Of a stretch of 7,624 nucleotides of DNA, positions 4,714 through 7,624 are shown piece after piece. The DNA comes from Planctomycetaceae bacterium (GTDB lineage: Bacteria > Planctomycetota > Planctomycetia > Pirellulales > Thermoguttaceae). The notes beneath the pieces are model-generated. The model made no database searches and was not told the origin of the DNA. It saw only the letters and a program-made list of their open reading frames with translations. The stretch's first letter is position 1. Each line of letters begins with the position of its first letter. Made by a program: the position numbers and the translations under genes. Location: assembly GCA_031283825.1 (NCBI GenBank), contig JAITAZ010000582.1:1-7624 (forward strand). Reading direction: 5' to 3'.

Positions 4714-7566
4714 TTATTTTTTATTTCTTTTTCTCGACGCATTATCCTCTACGACGTCTATTATGCGACTCAATAAATCTTGCGATTCTTTTATTTCAGA
4801 TTCGCTTGCGTTATATCTATCGTAGAGATATTGTATTTGTTTTCCGCGTAGCAGTATTCCGTGTTTTTCTATGCTTGTTTCAAAAAGTTTTGCGGCTTTT
4901 TGTCTTATTTCTATTGGCAAAGTTGCATCGGCGGCGATATTATAAATTGTCGATTGCATCGTTGCCGACCTAATCTCCGCCGCGATTTCTAACCCCTCAA
5001 CCGCGTTTTGACTACTATGAACCGCCCGCGAAACAAGATTTTCTAAATTCTCATAATGATAAATCTTACGCCCGTCTTTTGCAGCGATAATCGTTTGCTT
5101 AATCCATTTAAGCGCGATTCGCGATTGCTCTACTCTTATCTCCGACGGAACAAATATTGTACCTGTTTTTTGTAATAAATCAGCCTCGATAAATTGAGCG
5201 GTTGCATCGCTTGTCGGTCGCGAATAAGATTGCGAAAGAGACGAACTAAACGGAGCAAACAGCGATAAACGATCCGCCTGTTGCATCGATTTTAATTCCA
5301 TCGTGTTTGGATTCCCTTGAAAAATTTTTGGATTTCGTCGCGGTTCTTCATTGAATATCGCAACCGGAATATTGTAAGTTCGATTGTCTTTTCTCAACAA
5401 TCTTACAAACTCTGAGACCTCTTGAAAATTATGAGCGGCGTCAACAATCACAAGCTCGACGTCGGGCGATTCAGTTGCGAGAATAAATCCTTTTCTACAA
5501 GTTGACGCAAGTTCGGCAGAATAACCGAGCGGAACAAAAAATCCTGCAAATCGCGACGCCTCCGACAATTGCGGATGCACCACAACAATCTTTTTTTCAC
5601 CATCCGCCCGCGAAAACCAAACAATCGCGTCCGTAACAAGACTCGATCCCTGATACGAAGACGTCGGATTAAGTTTCATAACCGTTTCCAACGCGGTAAA
5701 TCTCAAACGCCGATCCGACGCTGAAACTGCCCGAATCAAAGGATGAGGTTGACCCTCCGCCGAACTCAAAAACGATTTAACATTGCCAACTCGCCCCCAA
5801 ATCAACGCCGCAACAATCGCAACTTCAAAATGCTCTTCCGAAATCGCGTCAAGCATTATACGATCCAGCTGAACTAACGGAATCGACGAAACAACTCCAA
5901 CCAATCCATTCGAATCTACGTCAAGCGGATTATCAAATCCGTTTATAAAAAAAACGTACTCAAACAACGCCGAAATATAAAATCGTCTGACAAGATCAAA
6001 ATCGATCCCGCGCTCGTCGGCGATTTTATACGCATACGTTGCATACCTAAACGCAAACAAACGATAAGCATCCGGCAACGATAACTGAATATACTCGGCG
6101 CACGATTTTTGCTCATTCCAATTCCAAAACCGGATATTGCCGTCTTCGTCGGCGCGCAAATGTCTGTTTCGCGAATAATAATCACGCGCGCGATTGTAAA
6201 GAACTTGAACCGATTTTTTTTGAATATCGTTACGAATATTATTTTTGTTACGAATATTCAATTTCGACAAAATGATATTATACGCTTCGTTTTTAATTTC
6301 GTCCGGCGTTGTCTTCTTTTTGGAAAATGCAATTGGAAAAAGAAGGAAAATTTCATCTCGCGAGATAGCTGCGTTTAGTCCGCGAATCGCGTTTTTTAGC
6401 AAAATCGGATTATCGCTATTTAACGAAACCGCCAAAGATTCCTTGACGTCTCCGCCGATAGATAACAACGCCGCGATTATTTCGTCCGCTTGCTTTTGTT
6501 CGCCGACAACCGCGAGCTTCGTCAACAATTGAGCCGCTGAAACGTTTTCGCCCTTCCAAATTGTTTGCAGCGTTTTAAGCGATTCGGGCAAAATAACCGG
6601 AGGAGTGAAATTGTCGAGACTTAATCGTTCATTGCCGAAATTTCGTTTATCGAATTTGATTGTCAAGTTATCGGCGGCTTTGGCGATAACGTTTGGGTCT
6701 CGCCAATGTTTTTTTGCTTCGCGTAAAATTAGATTTGCCAACTCTTCGCCGCGAGGCATAAATTTTTTATTTACAGCGATTTGCATTAGTCTTTTCATTC
6801 CGATATTATCTATGATTTCGGCGCATTGTTCGGGAGTATTTTTTGTATCAAGAAATTGTTTCATGTAATGTCTCGCGAGTGCGGGGCGTCCGGTTGACGC
6901 TAATAAGTCGATAGTTTTCATCAAATCGAGCGGCGATTTCTGCGAATTCATAGTCGCGATTTTTTCTGCGGCAGTGAGATCGCGTTGTAGAAATAACTCC
7001 GCGCCTTTTCTTATAAAATCTGAAGAGGTCAATCCGACACCGTTCCAACCTCCGTTTCCTCCGCTTTTTACTTGCGGCAATTCGGCGTCGTTTTTGAAGG
7101 CGTCGAGAACCGCATCGCCGAGTCGGGCTTCAATATCGAAACATTCCGCCGACGTAGGATTGAGATATGAAAGAATTTCACGTAATTTAATAGAAGTATT
7201 GAGTTTATTTTGTTCACGAAGCATCGCCGCAGCTTGCATGAGTTCGATAGGCGAAATTTTTGTACGAAAAATCTCCGCCGGCGTAGTTGCAATCTCGTCG
7301 TTTGACAAAGACGTTACCCATTTAAGCGTTTCTTCAGCCTTCGACAACACAACAACCTTTTCCGCCGACGTATGAGCAAAAAGATCCTCCGAGTCAAATT
7401 TATCCGTCTCATCGGCAATCGAATTTTTCGTTACAATAATTAAAAGACAGAAAAAAACAATCCGACAAAATAAAAAATTCTGCCGATTAAATGATAAAAA
7501 TCGAGACGTTAAATTTTTCAAAAATTTAAATTCAAATTCAAATTCAAATTCAAAAAAGGTTCTCAT
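4714..7566 (-). CDS. Large exported protein with helical (HEAT-like) repeats and a receiver-like domain
   Basis: I do not recognise a named function. A hydrophobic stretch at about 31-47 followed by SIA|DE (49-53) reads as a signal peptide with an unusually long n-region, or an N-terminal anchor, so most of the 950 residues should lie outside the cytoplasm. Residues about 70-420 are mainly amphipathic helices resembling HEAT/TPR solenoids, and a further HEAT-like part lies near 575-632 (including PLIRAVSASDRRLRFTALETV at 609-629). Residues about 658-742 look like a response-regulator receiver: strand IVVVHP, the helix after it, then VELVIVD (703-709) with Asp709 where the phosphorylated Asp would be. 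The acidic pair normally after strand 1 is missing. More helical repeats run from about 850 to 915, and the tail is basic (RKRNKK). I remember similar architectures in planctomycete proteins. The N-terminus carries FEFEFEFEF from a DNA hexamer repeat, and residues 436-448 hold an NIRN duplication. A scaffold role is a guess. Confidence 0.85.
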   Translation of the reverse strand: MRTFFEFEFEFEFKFLKNLTSRFLSFNRQNFLFCRIVFFCLLIIVTKNSIADETDKFDSEDLFAHTSAEKVVVLSKAEETLKWVTSLSNDEIATTPAEIFRTKISPIELMQAAAMLREQNKLNTSIKLREILSYLNPTSAECFDIEARLGDAVLDAFKNDAELPQVKSGGNGGWNGVGLTSSDFIRKGAELFLQRDLTAAEKIATMNSQKSPLDLMKTIDLLASTGRPALARHYMKQFLDTKNTPEQCAEIIDNIGMKRLMQIAVNKKFMPRGEELANLILREAKKHWRDPNVIAKAADNLTIKFDKRNFGNERLSLDNFTPPVILPESLKTLQTIWKGENVSAAQLLTKLAVVGEQKQADEIIAALLSIGGDVKESLAVSLNSDNPILLKNAIRGLNAAISRDEIFLLFPIAFSKKKTTPDEIKNEAYNIILSKLNIRNKNNIRNDIQKKSVQVLYNRARDYYSRNRHLRADEDGNIRFWNWNEQKSCAEYIQLSLPDAYRLFAFRYATYAYKIADERGIDFDLVRRFYISALFEYVFFINGFDNPLDVDSNGLVGVVSSIPLVQLDRIMLDAISEEHFEVAIVAALIWGRVGNVKSFLSSAEGQPHPLIRAVSASDRRLRFTALETVMKLNPTSSYQGSSLVTDAIVWFSRADGEKKIVVVHPQLSEASRFAGFFVPLGYSAELASTCRKGFILATESPDVELVIVDAAHNFQEVSEFVRLLRKDNRTYNIPVAIFNEEPRRNPKIFQGNPNTMELKSMQQADRLSLFAPFSSSLSQSYSRPTSDATAQFIEADLLQKTGTIFVPSEIRVEQSRIALKWIKQTIIAAKDGRKIYHYENLENLVSRAVHSSQNAVEGLEIAAEIRSATMQSTIYNIAADATLPIEIRQKAAKLFETSIEKHGILLRGKQIQYLYDRYNASESEIKESQDLLSRIIDVVEDNASRKRNKK
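6229..6258 (-). repeat. 18-bp-period tandem repeat inside the large exported-protein gene
   Basis: GTTACGAATATT occurs at 6229-6240 and exactly again at 6247-6258, a period of 18 bases or six codons. On the coding strand it gives the NIRNKN-NIRNDI pair (about residues 437-448), in a polar linker between the helical repeats and the following domain. It shares the GTAACGA-type core seen in the glycosyltransferase insert. Confidence 0.55.
7522..7551 (-). repeat. Hexamer microsatellite (GAATTT)n at the start of the large exported-protein gene
   Basis: Four perfect AAATTC units (7528-7551 on +) are preceded by one imperfect AAATTT unit. On the coding strand this is GAATTT repeated and yields alternating Phe-Glu from about residue 5 to 13, ahead of the hydrophobic signal segment. 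A six-base unit keeps the frame, so copy-number change would alter only the length of the n-region. Confidence 0.85.
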
Positions 7567-7600
7567 AGTAAATTTTATTTTTTTTATGGATTAGCGGTTG

Positions 7601-7606
7601 TTTATA
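7601..7606 (-). promoter_or_regulatory. Candidate -10 element for the large exported-protein gene
   Basis: On the - strand TATAAA (5 of 6 matches to the -10 consensus) lies about 35 bases before the ATG at 7566. The matching -35 position falls beyond the window's right end and cannot be read. AT-rich context makes this a weak call. Confidence 0.25.
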
Positions 7607-7624
7607 CAAAATTCATAACTATTC

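Noticed and set aside
6974..7375. A 133-residue + strand frame opposite the large exported-protein gene.
   Set aside because: It arises from open antisense reading of TCG/GAA-rich codons and has no start signal or motif.

Overview
The window carries five protein genes. Two are on the + strand: a 4'-phosphopantetheinyl transferase and an LptF/LptG-type permease. Three are on the - strand, in transcription order a 950-residue exported repeat protein, pdxJ, and a family-4 glycosyltransferase. The DNA is AT-rich, with many TCG/CGA-type codons. No start codon has a well-placed Shine-Dalgarno sequence. The permease's C-terminal third (a conserved RRWA-GFSC...GAP-AI stretch followed by a PILLIYYPLL helix) and the layout of the 950-residue protein (helical repeats, then a receiver-like domain, behind a signal peptide) match what I remember of planctomycete proteins. 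My best guess is a low-GC planctomycete, perhaps a gut-associated Pirellulales/Thermoguttaceae-type lineage. This is inference from protein style, not a database result.

Layout. Bases 1-220 hold a hairpin-rich, gene-free element with five short stem-loops or paired arms, two of them exact reverse complements of each other; it looks REP/MITE-like. An AT-rich leader (about 220-429) precedes the phosphopantetheinyl transferase (430-1077). A 219-bp spacer with a weak promoter candidate leads to the permease (1297-2493). The permease converges on the glycosyltransferase, with a bidirectional-looking terminator hairpin between them near 2557-2575. On the - strand the 950-residue gene (7566-4714) is followed 62 bp later by pdxJ (4651-3929). 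The glycosyltransferase (3829-2603) starts 99 bp after pdxJ, and that gap is largely filled by a near-perfect long inverted repeat (3851-3913).

Function. The genes do not form one obvious pathway. The permease and glycosyltransferase fit outer-membrane or surface-glycan biogenesis. PdxJ makes pyridoxine 5'-phosphate, the transferase activates carrier proteins, and the large protein is an exported protein of unknown role. Most genes are housekeeping. The unusual parts are the non-coding structures and small repeats: the hairpin cluster at the left end, the long inverted repeat between pdxJ and the glycosyltransferase, a GTAACGA-type motif recurring inside unrelated genes in different reading frames, and a receiver-like fold in an exported protein. 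I see no CRISPR array, no tRNA or rRNA, no intact transposase, and no clearly new multi-gene system.
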